DNA of 64,000 bases from JAOPZW01 sp963806015 (lineage in GTDB: Bacteria; Actinomycetota; Thermoleophilia; Solirubrobacterales; Solirubrobacteraceae). Both the position numbers and the translations under genes were made by a program. The stretch is taken from contig CAWDWM010000012.1 of assembly GCA_963806015.1 (NCBI GenBank), positions 124,001 to 188,000 of the forward strand, in the 5' to 3' direction. Shown one piece after another: positions 1 to 10,595 of this stretch (position 1 is the stretch's first letter; each line of letters begins with the position of its first letter). The notes beneath the pieces were generated by a model that did not search any database, was not told the origin of the DNA, and saw only the letters and a list, made by a program, of their open reading frames with translations.

Positions 1-893
1 GCGCGCTCGGCGAGCAGGAGCGCGAGCAGGCTCATCCGCTGCTCGCCCTGCGAGCCGTAGGCGCGCAGCTCGCGCCCGTCGCGCAGCAGGGCGACGTCGT
101 CGCGATGCGGGCCGTGCGTGGTGAAGCCGCGCTCGAGGTCGGCGTCGAGACGCTCGGCCAGCTCGGCCGCCAGCGCCTCGGGGGTCTCCGCGCGCGAGCG
201 GGGGCGGTAGCGCAGCTCGGCGTCGCCGGAGAGCCCGAGCTCGCCGGCCGCCTCCGCGAAGCGCGGGCGCAGGAGCTCGACCGTCGCGGCGCGATCGTCG
301 CGCAGGGCGATGCCATGGCGCGCGAGCTCGAGGTCCCAGGCCGCCAGCGCCGAGCGCGACCCGCCGGCGCGCACGCGCGACAGCAGCGCGTTGCGCTGTG
401 CCAGCACCTGCCCGTACTGACGGCGGTTCGCCGTGCGCCCCGGCCACAGCGCGCCGACGACCTGGTCGAGATGCGAGCGGCGCAGCGCCGGCGGACCCTT
501 GACCAGCTCCAGGCGGTCGGGCAGGAAGACGCTGACCAGCGGGCGGTGCGGTGCGTCGAGCAGGCGCTCGGCCGGGGCGCCGTCGACCTTGAAGCGCTTC
601 GGCTCTCCCGGCTGGAAGCCGACGCTCAGCTCGTGCGCGCCGTCGCGGTCGCGCCCGTGGACCTCCACGCGCACCACGCGGGTGGGCGGGCCGTCATCCG
701 CGTCGAAGCGCACGAGCTCGCGCTCGTTGGTCGTACGGCACGAGCGCCCGGTGCACCCGAAGTACAGCGCCTCGAGGAGGTTCGTCTTCCCGGCGCCGTT
801 GGGCCCGTGCACGACGGTGAGCCGCTCGCCCAGCCCGACCTGCGCATCGGCGTAGCTGCGGAAGTCGCGCAGGCGCAGGCCGGTCACCACCAC
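1..893 (-). CDS. recF: RecF recombination/repair ATPase (partial, C-terminus off the window)
   Basis: DNA replication and repair protein RecF, an SMC-like ATPase that loads RecA at gaps through RecO/RecR. The gene enters from its start at 893 and is still open at base 1, giving about 297 visible residues of a family usually 360-390 long. The Walker A motif GPNGAGKT lies at residues 30-37, and the C-terminal ABC signature region (YGSQGEQR followed by a leucine-rich helix) is at the window edge. The start is one of three successive GTG codons (893, 890 or 887), 7 bases after the dnaN stop, so it is almost certainly co-transcribed with dnaN. The dnaA-dnaN-recF order is the standard origin cluster. 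Confidence 0.93.
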   Translation of the reverse strand, partial: MVVTGLRLRDFRSYADAQVGLGERLTVVHGPNGAGKTNLLEALYFGCTGRSCRTTNERELVRFDADDGPPTRVVRVEVHGRDRDGAHELSVGFQPGEPKRFKVDGAPAERLLDAPHRPLVSVFLPDRLELVKGPPALRRSHLDQVVGALWPGRTANRRQYGQVLAQRNALLSRVRAGGSRSALAAWDLELARHGIALRDDRAATVELLRPRFAEAAGELGLSGDAELRYRPRSRAETPEALAAELAERLDADLERGFTTHGPHRDDVALLRDGRELRAYGSQGEQRMSLLALLLAER

Positions 894-900
894 GGCGGCC

Positions 901-2004
901 TCAGACGTTCAGGCGGATCGGCATGATGAGGTAGAGGAAGCCGCTGCCGTCCGCCGACTCGAGCAGCCCCGGGCGCAGCGGGCTGATGAGCTTCAGCACC
1001 ACGTCCTCCGAGCCGGCGCTCTCCAGGCCGGCGATCAGGAAGTCAGGGTTGAAGCCGATGTCGAATGGTTCGCCGGCGAACGGAATCGGCACGGGCTCGC
1101 TGGCCTCGCCCACGTCGGGGGTCTGCGCCGAGATGCTGACCTCGCCCTCGCTGAACGCCAGCCGCAGCGGCGCGTTCTTCTGGGCCATGAGGCTGATGCG
1201 CCGCACGACCTCCAGGAGCTCCTCGCGGTTGATCGTGAGCTCGTGCTCGTAGGCCTCGGGGAGCAGTTGGCGGTAGTTGGGGAACTGCCCGTCGATCAGG
1301 CGCGACGAGAGCGCGAGGCCGTCGACCTCGAACACCACCTGGTTGGCGCGCACGCCGATGCGGATGTCCTCGACGTCGTCACGCACCAGGCGGCTGAGCT
1401 CCTCGAGGGCCCGGGCCGGCACGTTCGCCTCGAAGCCGTCGGGCAGCGACGACTCCAGGCGCGTCTCCTTGACGCTCAGCCGATACGAGTCGGTGGCCAC
1501 CATGCGCAGCTCCTCGCCGGCGGCCGAGACGAGGATGCCCGTGAGGATCGGGCGCGTCTCGTCGCGCGAGGCCGAGCGCGCCACGCGGGCGATCGTCTCC
1601 GTGAACGCCGGCGCGGGCATCGTGACGATCTGGTCGCCGCCGGGCTCGGGCAGTGGGGGAAAGTCCTCGGCGCGCAGCGTGCGGATGTGGAAGCGCGCGG
1701 TGCCGGCGACGACCTCGACGTCCTGCTCGCTGGGGCGCAACTCGAGCGAGACGTCGCCCGAGGGGAGCTGGCGGACGACGTCGAGCAGGAGGCGGGCCGG
1801 CAGCACCACGGTGCCCTGACGCTCCACGACCGCCTCGAGCGGCACGCGCAGCGCGACCTCCATGTCGGTGGCGCGCAACTGAACGGCGTCCTCGGCGGCG
1901 ATCTGCACGCCGGAGAGTGCCTGCACGGCGCTGCGCGTGGACGCGACGCGCGAGACGACCTGCAGTTGCGCGAGAAGCTCCTGCGACGAGGTCGACAACT
2001 TCAC
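901..2004 (-). CDS. dnaN: DNA polymerase III beta sliding clamp
   Basis: Beta subunit of DNA polymerase III, the ring-shaped processivity clamp. The product is 367 residues, the usual family length, starting VKLSTSSQELL and ending with the typical YLIMPIRLNV. The open frame extends further upstream, but the GTG at 2004 is preferred: an AGAGGTGG ribosome site sits 6 bases before it and the family N-terminus begins there. Third gene-length unit of the minus-strand dnaA-dnaN-recF group, with a 127-bp gap after dnaA that contains a DnaA-box-like sequence. Confidence 0.97.
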   Translation of the reverse strand: MKLSTSSQELLAQLQVVSRVASTRSAVQALSGVQIAAEDAVQLRATDMEVALRVPLEAVVERQGTVVLPARLLLDVVRQLPSGDVSLELRPSEQDVEVVAGTARFHIRTLRAEDFPPLPEPGGDQIVTMPAPAFTETIARVARSASRDETRPILTGILVSAAGEELRMVATDSYRLSVKETRLESSLPDGFEANVPARALEELSRLVRDDVEDIRIGVRANQVVFEVDGLALSSRLIDGQFPNYRQLLPEAYEHELTINREELLEVVRRISLMAQKNAPLRLAFSEGEVSISAQTPDVGEASEPVPIPFAGEPFDIGFNPDFLIAGLESAGSEDVVLKLISPLRPGLLESADGSGFLYLIMPIRLNV

Positions 2005-2049
2005 GATGACCACCTCTGGATAGGGATCAGAGTCATAGGGGTTGTTGAG

Positions 2050-2058
2050 ATGTGCACA
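2050..2058 (-). promoter_or_regulatory. DnaA-box-like site between dnaA and dnaN
   Basis: The sequence ATGTGCACA (TGTGCACAT on the other strand) resembles a degenerate DnaA box and shares the TGTGCAC core with the repeats on the other side of dnaA (3698-3729). It lies 46 bases upstream of the dnaN start, where it could influence dnaN expression or belong to the origin. Inferred from motif similarity only. Confidence 0.35.
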
Positions 2059-2131
2059 GGGGCGAAAAGGGCCGCAAGGTGCGGGGGGACAGCGCACACT
2101 GGTGGGTGAACGGGCCCGCGGAGTCTGTCAG

Positions 2132-3526
<1,395 letters not shown>

Positions 3527-3790
3527 GGCAGGGAGAGCCGGCTCCTCGACAGGCAGCTTTCGGCGGCAAAATGGGGGAGGAGGCCGCCCTGGGGGCGACC
3601 GGCGCGGCGACTATAGCAACGGGTTCGGGACGCAACGCGAGGCCTGTCGGGGGCCTCCAGACGCACGTCGCAAATCGCGAACAAAACCGCCGGCGAGCTG
3701 TGCACACGCCTGTGCAAGGCGTGTGCACGGAAGTGTCGACGGCGTCCGCACGCTAGACTGGCGCGCCGGTCACCCGACCCGTCCTTCACC
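3527..3790. other. oriC: Candidate replication origin (oriC) between dnaA and rpmH
   Basis: A 264-bp non-coding interval between divergent dnaA and rpmH, the usual site of oriC. Near the rpmH side is a run of DnaA-box-like sequences: CTGTGCACA (3698-3706), CTGTGCAAG (3710-3718) and GTGTGCACG (3721-3729), next to a locally AT-richer stretch (about 3668-3687). None matches the classic TTATCCACA exactly, and I see no long AT-rich unwinding element. A TAGACT hexamer just before rpmH (3753-3758) could be a -10 element. The assignment rests on gene context and degenerate boxes. Confidence 0.55.
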
Positions 3791-3925
3791 ATGAAGCGCA
3801 CCTACCAGCCCAAGAAGCGCAAGCGCGCCCGTGCCCACGGGTTTCGCAGCCGCATGAGCACGCGCGCCGGTCGTCTGGTGCTCAAGCGCCGCCGCGACAA
3901 GGGCCGCAAGCGGCTGACCGTCTGA
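3791..3925 (+). CDS. rpmH: Large ribosomal subunit protein bL34
   Basis: Ribosomal protein L34, a 44-residue very basic protein of the 50S subunit. The sequence MKRTYQPKKRKRARAHGFR and the closing RKRLTV are diagnostic. It is too short for many gene callers. It is the first gene of the plus-strand rpmH-rnpA-yidD-yidC-jag group, divergent from dnaA, with only 4 bases before rnpA. Confidence 0.97.
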   Translation: MKRTYQPKKRKRARAHGFRSRMSTRAGRLVLKRRRDKGRKRLTV

Positions 3926-3929
3926 CGCG

Positions 3930-4337
3930 GTGGACCGCTTTCCGCGCGCCGCCGGCCGGCGCCCCAAGCGCGGGCGCCTCTCGCGCAGCGCGGAGTTCGA
4001 GCGCGTGTACCGCCAGGGCCGCTCCGTCGGCAACCGCTTCCTGGTCCTCTACAGCTTCCCGCGCGCATCCGCCGGCGAGCCCGCGGACGGCACGCGCCTG
4101 GGCGTCTCGGTCTCGCGCAAGGTGGGCGGCGCCGTCGATCGCAACAAGGTCAAGCGCCTGCTCCGCGAGGCGTTCGTGACGCTCTCGGACCAGCTGCCGC
4201 CCGACCAGGACGTCGTGGTGGTCGCGCGCCCGGAGGTGCGCGAGCTGGCGGAGCGTGAGGGCCTCGAGGGCGTGCGCGGCGCGCTGGCCGAGCTCGTCGA
4301 GAAGTCGGTGGCCGGCGGGGAGGCCGACGGCTCATGA
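3930..4337 (+). CDS. rnpA: Ribonuclease P protein component
   Basis: Protein subunit of RNase P, which helps the catalytic RNA cleave tRNA 5' leaders. 135 residues, GTG start. The conserved RNP motif appears as GAVDRNKVKRLLREAF, preceded by RLGVSVSRKVG. The C-terminus has a family-variable extension rich in Glu. The stop overlaps the yidD start (ATGA), indicating translational coupling in the rpmH operon. Confidence 0.95.
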   Translation: MDRFPRAAGRRPKRGRLSRSAEFERVYRQGRSVGNRFLVLYSFPRASAGEPADGTRLGVSVSRKVGGAVDRNKVKRLLREAFVTLSDQLPPDQDVVVVARPEVRELAEREGLEGVRGALAELVEKSVAGGEADGS

Positions 4338-4582
4338 TGCGCCGCCTCGTGCTCGCCCCGATCGTCGCTTACCAGCGGGTTCTGTCGCCCGCTCTGCCGC
4401 GGCGCTGCAAGTACGAGCCGACCTGCTCCGCGTATGCCGTCCAGGCCATTCGCGACTACGGCATACTGCGGGGGCTGGTGCTGGCGGCGTGGCGGGTGCT
4501 GCGCTGCAATCCGTTCAGCCACGGCGGCTTGGATCCCGTGGATGCCCAGCGTCTGTTCCGCCGCCGCGACCCGAGCCGATGA
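4334..4582 (+). CDS. yidD: Membrane protein insertion efficiency factor YidD
   Basis: Small (82-residue) YidD-family protein, thought to help insert inner-membrane proteins with YidC. It carries the diagnostic cysteine motif CKYEPTCSAYA and the CNPFSHGGLDPV signature. It starts ATGATG overlapping the rnpA stop and ends overlapping the yidC start, which is the standard arrangement. Confidence 0.93.
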   Translation: MMRRLVLAPIVAYQRVLSPALPRRCKYEPTCSAYAVQAIRDYGILRGLVLAAWRVLRCNPFSHGGLDPVDAQRLFRRRDPSR

Positions 4583-5538
4583 CCACCCTCCCGATCGCCA
4601 ATCCCGTCCAGCCGCTGATCGACGTGTTCGACAGCGTGCTCGTGTTCTTCCACGACACGGTCGGATTCTCCTGGGGCTTCTCGATCATCGCGCTGACCAT
4701 CGTCGTCCGCACCGCGCTGATCCCGCTGACCCTCAAGCAGTTCAAGTCCATGCAGGCCCTGCAGCGCCTGTCGCCGCAGATCAAGGAGCTGCAGGCGAAG
4801 TACAAGGACGATCGTCAGCGCCTGAACCAGGAGATGATGAAGTTCTACCAGGAGAACAAGGTCAACCCATTCGGGTCGTGCCTTCCCCTGGTGCTGCAGC
4901 TGCCGGTGTTCTTCTCGCTGTTCTACATGCTGCGCAAGGACCTCAAGATCGACATCTGTGGTCCGGAGGCCAAGATCCTGGTGGCGGCCAAGGAGGCCGG
5001 GAAGACGCTGACGACGATCGGCTGCGACCAGGTCGATCCGGGCAGCGCCAGCTTCCTGTTCATCAACGATCTGACCGCCAAGGCCACCGGCGCGACGCTG
5101 ATCATCCTGATCGTGCTCTACGTCGGCTCGCAGCTGCTCTCGAGCGTGCTCATGTCGGTCACGGCCGATCGCAACCAGCGCTTCATCATGATCGCGCTGC
5201 CCTTCGTCTTCGTGCCCTTCATCCAGGGCTTCCCGGCCGGTCTGCTCGTGTACTGGATCACCACGAACCTGTGGACGGTGGGCCAGCAGTACATCATCCG
5301 CCGCGGGGCGGGGTTGCCGGTGCTCGGTGCGCCGGGTAGCGGTCCCTCTCCCTCTCCCGCGCCGGCGGTGGTGTCGGAGAAGGACCGCGACCGGCCGAAG
5401 AAGGACAAGGACAAGCCGAAGCCCAGTGCCAATGGCGACGACGCGGCCCCCGAGCGCGAGCAGCACGAGCGCCGGGCGAGCGCTCCGCCCCCGCCGCCAC
5501 GCCAGCGGCGCAAGAAGAAGACCGGAAGGCGCCGATGA
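4579..5538 (+). CDS. yidC: Membrane protein insertase YidC/Oxa1
   Basis: YidC/Oxa1-family insertase of the cytoplasmic membrane, 319 residues from the ATG at 4579 that overlaps the yidD stop; the longer open frame upstream is antisense-like padding. Five hydrophobic segments are visible, the first starting near residue 12, with the conserved coiled cytoplasmic hairpin (FKSMQALQRLSPQIKELQ). Between the second and third membrane segments is an extra loop with two cysteines (DICGPEA and TIGCDQV), longer than in typical Gram-positive YidC. The C-terminus is a highly charged Lys/Arg tail, as in ribosome-binding homologues. Confidence 0.95.
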   Translation: MTTLPIANPVQPLIDVFDSVLVFFHDTVGFSWGFSIIALTIVVRTALIPLTLKQFKSMQALQRLSPQIKELQAKYKDDRQRLNQEMMKFYQENKVNPFGSCLPLVLQLPVFFSLFYMLRKDLKIDICGPEAKILVAAKEAGKTLTTIGCDQVDPGSASFLFINDLTAKATGATLIILIVLYVGSQLLSSVLMSVTADRNQRFIMIALPFVFVPFIQGFPAGLLVYWITTNLWTVGQQYIIRRGAGLPVLGAPGSGPSPSPAPAVVSEKDRDRPKKDKDKPKPSANGDDAAPEREQHERRASAPPPPPRQRRKKKTGRRR

Positions 5539-6008
5539 GCGGGGACGTCGTCGAGAGCACGGTTCAGGAGGTGCTCGAGGAGGTGGTGACGGCGCTGGGC
5601 CTGCAGGGAGCGGTGGAGGTCGATCGCGACGGCGACGTCGTCACCGGCACGGTTCACGGGCACGACCTCGGCCTGTTCATCGGACGCCACGGGCAGACGA
5701 TCGACGCCGTGCAGCACCTCGTCTTCCGCATCGTGCTCACCCGCGGCGGAGGCGCGCCCGAGGGCGACCTGCGAGTCGTGATCGACGCCGAGGGCTATCG
5801 CGCACGCCGCACCGAGGCGCTGCAGCGCCTGGCGGACCAGGCGGCGGAGGACGCGCGCCGGCAGGGCCGGCCCGTGGCGCTGGACGTCATGACGGCGAGC
5901 GAGCGCAAGCTCGTGCACGAATATCTGCGCGATCGCGGCGACGTCGAGACCTACAGCGAGGGCGAGGAGCCCGACCGCCACCTCGTCGTCGCCCCGCTGG
6001 TCACCTAG
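5535..6008 (+). CDS. khpB: Jag/KhpB RNA-binding protein (KH + R3H)
   Basis: Jag/KhpB-type RNA-binding protein, a partner of KhpA that affects cell elongation in other Gram-positives. 157 residues. An N-terminal alpha/beta segment is followed by a KH domain with GLFIGRHGQTIDA, then an R3H domain (ERKLVHEYL...DRHLVV). The ATG overlaps the yidC stop (ATGA), so it is translated with yidC. Confidence 0.92.
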   Translation: MSGDVVESTVQEVLEEVVTALGLQGAVEVDRDGDVVTGTVHGHDLGLFIGRHGQTIDAVQHLVFRIVLTRGGGAPEGDLRVVIDAEGYRARRTEALQRLADQAAEDARRQGRPVALDVMTASERKLVHEYLRDRGDVETYSEGEEPDRHLVVAPLVT

Positions 6009-6032
6009 CCCCGCGAGGTTTCACGATTTACG

Positions 6033-6746
6033 GTGTCCGCTGAGGTTGCTGCGCGCCTGGCCGGGCTGGCCTCGCGCTACGGGCTCCCCGCCGGCGCCGG
6101 CGAGCGCCTGGCGGCGCTGCTCGATCGGGTGGCGGCCGAGCCCACGGCCATCACGGCCGTCCGCGATCCGGCCCAGGGCGTCGATGTCCACGTCGCGGAC
6201 TCGCTGGTTGCCCTCGAGCTCCCCGCCGTCCGCGCCGCGCGCCGCATCGCCGATCTTGGCTCTGGAGGCGGGTTCCCGGGTCTCGCGCTGGCCATCGCGC
6301 TGCCGGGCGCACACGTCGCGCTGGTGGAGAGCGTGCGGCGCAAGTGCACGTTCCTGGCCGGCGCGGCCGCCGCGCTCGAGCTCGCCAACGTCGAAGTCGT
6401 CAATGCGCGCGCCGAGGCGTGGGAGGCCGGGGTGGGCGCGCACGATCTCGTGGCCGCCCGCGCACTGGCCCCGTTGCCGGTGATCGTCGAGTACGCGGCT
6501 CCCCTCCTCGTGGTCGGGGGTGCCCTGGTCGCCTGGAAGGGACGCCTCGAGCCCGGCGAGGAGGCCGACGGCCGTGCCGCCGCTGCAGCGCTGGGGATGA
6601 GCGCGCCCGAGATCGAGCCCGTTGAGCCCTTCGCGGGCGCACATGATAGATACCTCTACCTCAGCTCGAAGGTCAGTCCCACGCCGCCCAGATTCCCTCG
6701 GAGGCCGGGAATAGCCCGGAAACGACCGCTACGAGCCTCAGGTTGA
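6033..6746 (+). CDS. rsmG: 16S rRNA (guanine-527-N7) methyltransferase RsmG
   Basis: RsmG/GidB methylates N7 of G527 in 16S rRNA with S-adenosylmethionine. 237 residues from a GTG at 6033; the SAM-binding motif I reads IADLGSGGGFPGL and the substrate region has VESVRRKCTFL. The last 25 residues, after LYLSSK, are Arg/Pro-rich and look like a non-conserved tail. Its place between jag and parA is typical of actinobacteria. Confidence 0.93.
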   Translation: MSAEVAARLAGLASRYGLPAGAGERLAALLDRVAAEPTAITAVRDPAQGVDVHVADSLVALELPAVRAARRIADLGSGGGFPGLALAIALPGAHVALVESVRRKCTFLAGAAAALELANVEVVNARAEAWEAGVGAHDLVAARALAPLPVIVEYAAPLLVVGGALVAWKGRLEPGEEADGRAAAAALGMSAPEIEPVEPFAGAHDRYLYLSSKVSPTPPRFPRRPGIARKRPLRASG

Positions 6747-6817
6747 AGGTGATGGTGCTTCGGCGCCGAACCAATATTCACGGGCTCCGACCGAGTCTGC
6801 CGCTAGCTTGACTGCCG

Positions 6818-7568
<751 letters not shown>

Positions 7569-7576
<8 letters not shown>

Positions 7577-8447
7577 ACGTCGTGGCATGGGTCGCGGGTT
7601 GGCGGCCATCCTGTCGGTCTCCGAGGCCGGTGGGCACGACGGGGCCGAGCTGCGCGAGCTCGCCGTCGAGCTCGTCGCGCCCAACCCCGGCCAGCCGCGC
7701 AAGCGCTTCGACGAGGAGGCGCTGCAGGCGCTGGCCGAGTCGGTCCAGGAGCGTGGTGTGCTGCAGCCGGTGCTCGTGCGCCCCCGACCGGGCGGCACCT
7801 ACGAGATCGTGGCCGGCGAGCGCCGCTGGCGCGCGGCGCAGCTCGCGGGACTCGAGACGCTGCCCGCGCTCGTCCAGCAGCGCGACGACGCCCAGTCGCT
7901 CGAGGCGGCGCTCATCGAGAACATGGCCCGCGAGGACCTCAACCCGATCGAGGCCGCCCGTGCCGTGGCGGCGCTGGTCGAAGAGCTGGGGCTCACGCGC
8001 GAGGAGGTCGGCCGGCGCGTCGGGCGCAGTCGCGTGGCCGTGTCCAACCTGCTGCGACTGCTCGACCTGCCCGACGATGCGCTCGCGCTCGTCGAGGACG
8101 GCTCGCTGACCGAGGGCCACGGCCGGGCGTTGCTGCTGGCCGACGATCACGCCGACCGCCGTCGTCTCGCCCGAGCGGCGGTGGAGGGAGGCTGGTCGGT
8201 GCGCGTCGTGGAGCAGCGCGCGCGTGAGGCCAACGCGCCGGCGCGCGCCGCGCGCCGCGGCCGCGCCGCGGTCCATCCCGACCAGGAGGCCGCGGCCGCC
8301 CGCATCGCCGAGGCCCTCGGCGCGGCGCTCGGCACCGAGGTCCGCGTGCGCCCGCGCGGCACCGGCTACAAGGTCGAGCTGGGCTTCGAGGACGTCGACG
8401 AGGCGCTCGCGCTGGCCCGCCGCCTGCGCCCCCGAGCGGTGGCCTGA
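7569..8447 (+). CDS. parB: Chromosome-partitioning protein ParB (Spo0J)
   Basis: ParB/Spo0J centromere-binding CTPase. From the GTG at 7569 the product is 292 residues; an ATG at 7587 gives MGRGLAAIL, the core family N-terminus. Visible landmarks are the parS-clamp motifs PNPGQPRKRF, the CTP-binding motif GERRWRAAQ and ENMAREDLNPIE, then a helix-turn-helix (LTREEVGRRVGRSRVAVSN) and a C-terminal dimerisation region. It overlaps the parA stop by 8 bases. I did not find a perfect parS in the window. Confidence 0.96.
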
Positions 8448-8454
8448 ACCTCGC

Positions 8455-8460
8455 TACAAT
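8455..8460 (+). promoter_or_regulatory. Candidate -10 element for tRNA-Ile
   Basis: TACAAT, a near-consensus -10 hexamer, lies 14 bases before the first base of tRNA-Ile and directly after the parB stop. No clear -35 is visible upstream, so this is a tentative promoter call. Confidence 0.4.
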
Positions 8461-8473
8461 CCGCGACCCGCGA

Positions 8474-8547
<74 letters not shown>

Positions 8548-8550
8548 CTG

Positions 8551-8580
8551 AGAAGGCGCCGGAAACAGCGGCCTTTTGCC
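8551..8580 (+). terminator. Hairpin with T tract after tRNA-Ile
   Basis: AAGGC and GCCTT(TT) arms, strengthened by a GC/GC pair, flank a short loop and are followed by T residues just after the tRNA. It lies inside the island and would replace the chromosomal terminator displaced to 24535-24560. Confidence 0.45.
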
Positions 8581-8701
8581 TCAGACGCATACGATCGGCG
8601 CCACTCCCGGCCGCGATGCTGGAAGCAGAATGGAAGCACTCGCCCGCTCCACGTCCGGATACTGCCCCAGCGTCGACGCCAGCTGCCGGCCGGGAAGTTG
8701 C

Positions 8702-8953
8702 CTACTTGCCGTCGGGCGGCTCGTCGGTCGTGGCGCGCGGGCTCTCGTACAGCACCCGGGCGAAGTTCATCACCTCGTAGTGGGGGTCCTCCTGCTCCGT
8801 GACCCTCTCGGCGATCTGCACGCATAGATCCCAGCGTCCAGCCTGCTCGTGGGTCACCACATCGACCGGGCGAGTGCCGTCGAGGACGATCGCCTGGCCG
8901 TGGTCATCAGTCGGCATGCTCCAAAGGCTACGGGCCGCGGCGTCCGGATCCAT
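8702..8953 (-). CDS. Hypothetical small island protein
   Basis: A protein of 83 residues (from the ATG at 8953; an ATG at 8917 gives 71). I do not recognise a family. The sequence is acidic and mixed, with a helix-like stretch VQIAERVTEQEDPHYEVMNF, and codon use looks like a real gene. It is the first gene of the island and points back toward the tRNA. Neither start has a well-spaced ribosome site (AAGGGCAGG three bases before 8953; TTTGGAG one base before 8917). Confidence 0.5.
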   Translation of the reverse strand: MDPDAAARSLWSMPTDDHGQAIVLDGTRPVDVVTHEQAGRWDLCVQIAERVTEQEDPHYEVMNFARVLYESPRATTDEPPDGK

Positions 8954-9275
8954 GAGCCTGCCCTTACGCTGCCTCCGCCTCGTCCCACAGCACGAGATCG
9001 CCCGCGCCCGCGACGACGACTTCACGCTCGCCGAAGCTGCCGGAGCCTGTGGCGGGCGTGCTTGCCATGCGCCCGCGCGAACAGCCGCCGGCCGCTAGGC
9101 CAGGCGGTCGTCATTGATGTGAGGCCGGCGTCTGCCTTCGTTAGGATTTCGTCCTCGCGTTAGAGCCGCGACGCCCAACCGGCCACGTCTCCGAGACCAA
9201 CTGGCCGCTGGCGGTAGACCCTCGCTCGGCGCTCCCACCAACAAGGTTCCGCCGCGAGCGGAAGGGAGCACCGCC
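8954..9275. other. Island interval without a clear gene
   Basis: Between the small minus-strand gene and the next plus-strand start I see no convincing ORF, RNA gene or repeat. It may hold promoters for both directions. The sequence near 9125-9145 (cttcgttaggatttcgtcctcg region) is the most AT-rich part. Confidence 0.4.
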
Positions 9276-9416
9276 ATGCCATACGAGGAACAGCCGCGCG
9301 CGCTCGATCGTCGCGCGGTGCGCCGGCGTTCGGCCGTCGCGCATCACCGTGCTGGCTTCGACGCCAGCGGCGTCAGGCACCGACCGGCCGCTCGCGTTTC
9401 ACTAAGCCGACGATGA
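9276..9416 (+). CDS. Possible 46-residue basic protein
   Basis: A short ORF starting MPYEEQPRALDRRAVRRR, ending with CGA CGA TGA. It is preceded by a good ribosome site (AAGGGAG, 8 bases before the ATG), which is the main reason to list it. The product is very Arg-rich and has no recognised family. It could be a spurious GC-rich frame. Confidence 0.3.
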   Translation: MPYEEQPRALDRRAVRRRSAVAHHRAGFDASGVRHRPAARVSLSRR

Positions 9417-9470
9417 CTTCCGGCTCAACGGACAGACCGCGGGCGGCGAGCGTGGAGGCGGGGCGTCGCG

Positions 9471-9989
9471 ATGACCCATGAACAGCGCTCCGCACCGAAG
9501 AGCGCGCCTCCGACGCGCACGGTGACCCTCCCAGACGGGAGCACGTGGTGCGGCCCGCAGGCGGACCATCGGGCGCGCTGCTTGGACTGCCGGGTCGACA
9601 CGATCGAAGCGGACGAGTACTACCGGGTGCGCGACGACGTCTGGCGTGGGGCCGTGCCCGAGGACGCGCCCACCATCGCGATCTTCCTCTGTATTGGGTG
9701 CCTCGAAGCGCGCATCGGCCGGCGCCTCGTGCCCGCCGACTTCGTCGACGTGCCGGTCAACCGTCCGCCGGGGTTGTTCTCCGCGCGGCTTCTGGACCGC
9801 CTCGACGTCCAGGTCAGCGACTACATCGTCCGCGGCGGCCCGAACGACGGACGTCGCATGCGGGTAGAGCGCTGGCCTCACGGCGAGCGCTGGATGTCCG
9901 AGTCGAAGTTGGTCTTCCCGGACGGTCTTCGCGCGTACGTCGTCGACCACGAGGCGAAGACCATCACGCACATCGGGGAGACGTCGTGA
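9471..9989 (+). CDS. Hypothetical phage-like protein with CxxC pair
   Basis: 172 residues. Two CxxC pairs (C37-C40 and C74-C77) probably bind one zinc: CLDC...EYYRVRDDVW...CIGCLEARIGR. Proteins with this pattern are common hypothetical genes of actinobacterial phages and prophages, which suits a mobile island. The C-terminal half has a beta-rich region (YIVRGGPNDGRRMRV). The stop overlaps the next start (GTGA), so the two genes are coupled. Function unknown. Confidence 0.75.
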   Translation: MTHEQRSAPKSAPPTRTVTLPDGSTWCGPQADHRARCLDCRVDTIEADEYYRVRDDVWRGAVPEDAPTIAIFLCIGCLEARIGRRLVPADFVDVPVNRPPGLFSARLLDRLDVQVSDYIVRGGPNDGRRMRVERWPHGERWMSESKLVFPDGLRAYVVDHEAKTITHIGETS

Positions 9990-10363
9990 ACGACCACCTG
10001 CCCGCGCTTGCGCCTGGCCTCGCGCCGATGATGGAGGAACTCCATGCCCGCGCCGGCGTGACCGCCGCGATCACCTTGTCCGACGGAACGCACGTCGACG
10101 TCGAGGGCGTCGCCCGCCGCGCCTATATCGACAGGAACGACAACGGGCACGTCACGCTGCTGATCCCCGTTGAGGGCGAGGACGAGGTCGCGGAGACGCG
10201 CGACCTCGATCACGATGACCACGGATACATCGAGGTTCCGATCGAGCACTTCGCGAACGTGGAGGTCCGCTGCGACGCGGCGGGGCGGACGATCTGGAGC
10301 GTCAAGTACGAGCGAGGCGGCGCCCGGGTGCACCTCGTAATCACGGAGGCGAAGCAGTCATGA
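9986..10363 (+). CDS. Hypothetical protein, coupled to the CxxC protein
   Basis: 125 residues from a GTG overlapping the upstream stop. Mostly beta-strand-like with acidic loops (AITLSDGTHVDVEGVARRAY, LIPVEGEDEVAETRD). No family recognised, no membrane segment or signal. Its stop overlaps an ATGA start of the next frame, so three genes appear to be translationally coupled. Confidence 0.65.
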   Translation: MNDHLPALAPGLAPMMEELHARAGVTAAITLSDGTHVDVEGVARRAYIDRNDNGHVTLLIPVEGEDEVAETRDLDHDDHGYIEVPIEHFANVEVRCDAAGRTIWSVKYERGGARVHLVITEAKQS

Positions 10364-10589
10364 CCGGCGAGGTCGCACGGTCGGGAGGACCCTCGAGCCA
10401 TTTGGCATTGACGGCGATCGTGATGCCGCGCTCGAGATGGAGGCCTACGTTGTGGAAGTTCGGCCGCGGGCGCCATCGATCGGCAGCGCGAACGAGCTCG
10501 CGCCCTCCGTGCGCCCAAGCGAGCAGGACAGCGCGGGCGTGGCGTGCGACAGAATCTGTCGTAGCGTGGGGGGCCGTGGCATCGGCTGA
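10360..10589 (+). pseudogene. Frameshifted hypothetical gene coupled to the previous one
   Basis: Starts ATGACCGGC overlapping the upstream stop (MTGEVARSGGP), but the protein-like reading then continues in the next frame (LEPFGIDGDRDAALEMEAY ... to a TGA at 10587-10589). Adding one C to the CCC run near 10389-10391 joins them. The uninterrupted frame would instead run to 10599 with an unconvincing Arg/Ser-rich product. No family recognised. Either a sequencing error in a homopolymer or a real loss. Confidence 0.4.
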
Positions 10590-10595
10590 CGGGGC

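Noticed and set aside
105..926. Long plus-strand frame opposite recF and dnaN
   Set aside because: Arg/Ala-rich antisense shadow of recF caused by high GC; no family motifs.
6018..6031. Possible parS (GTTTCACGATTTAC) before rsmG
   Set aside because: Only the left half matches the GTTTCACGTGAAAC consensus; the right half keeps just two bases. Too degenerate to call.
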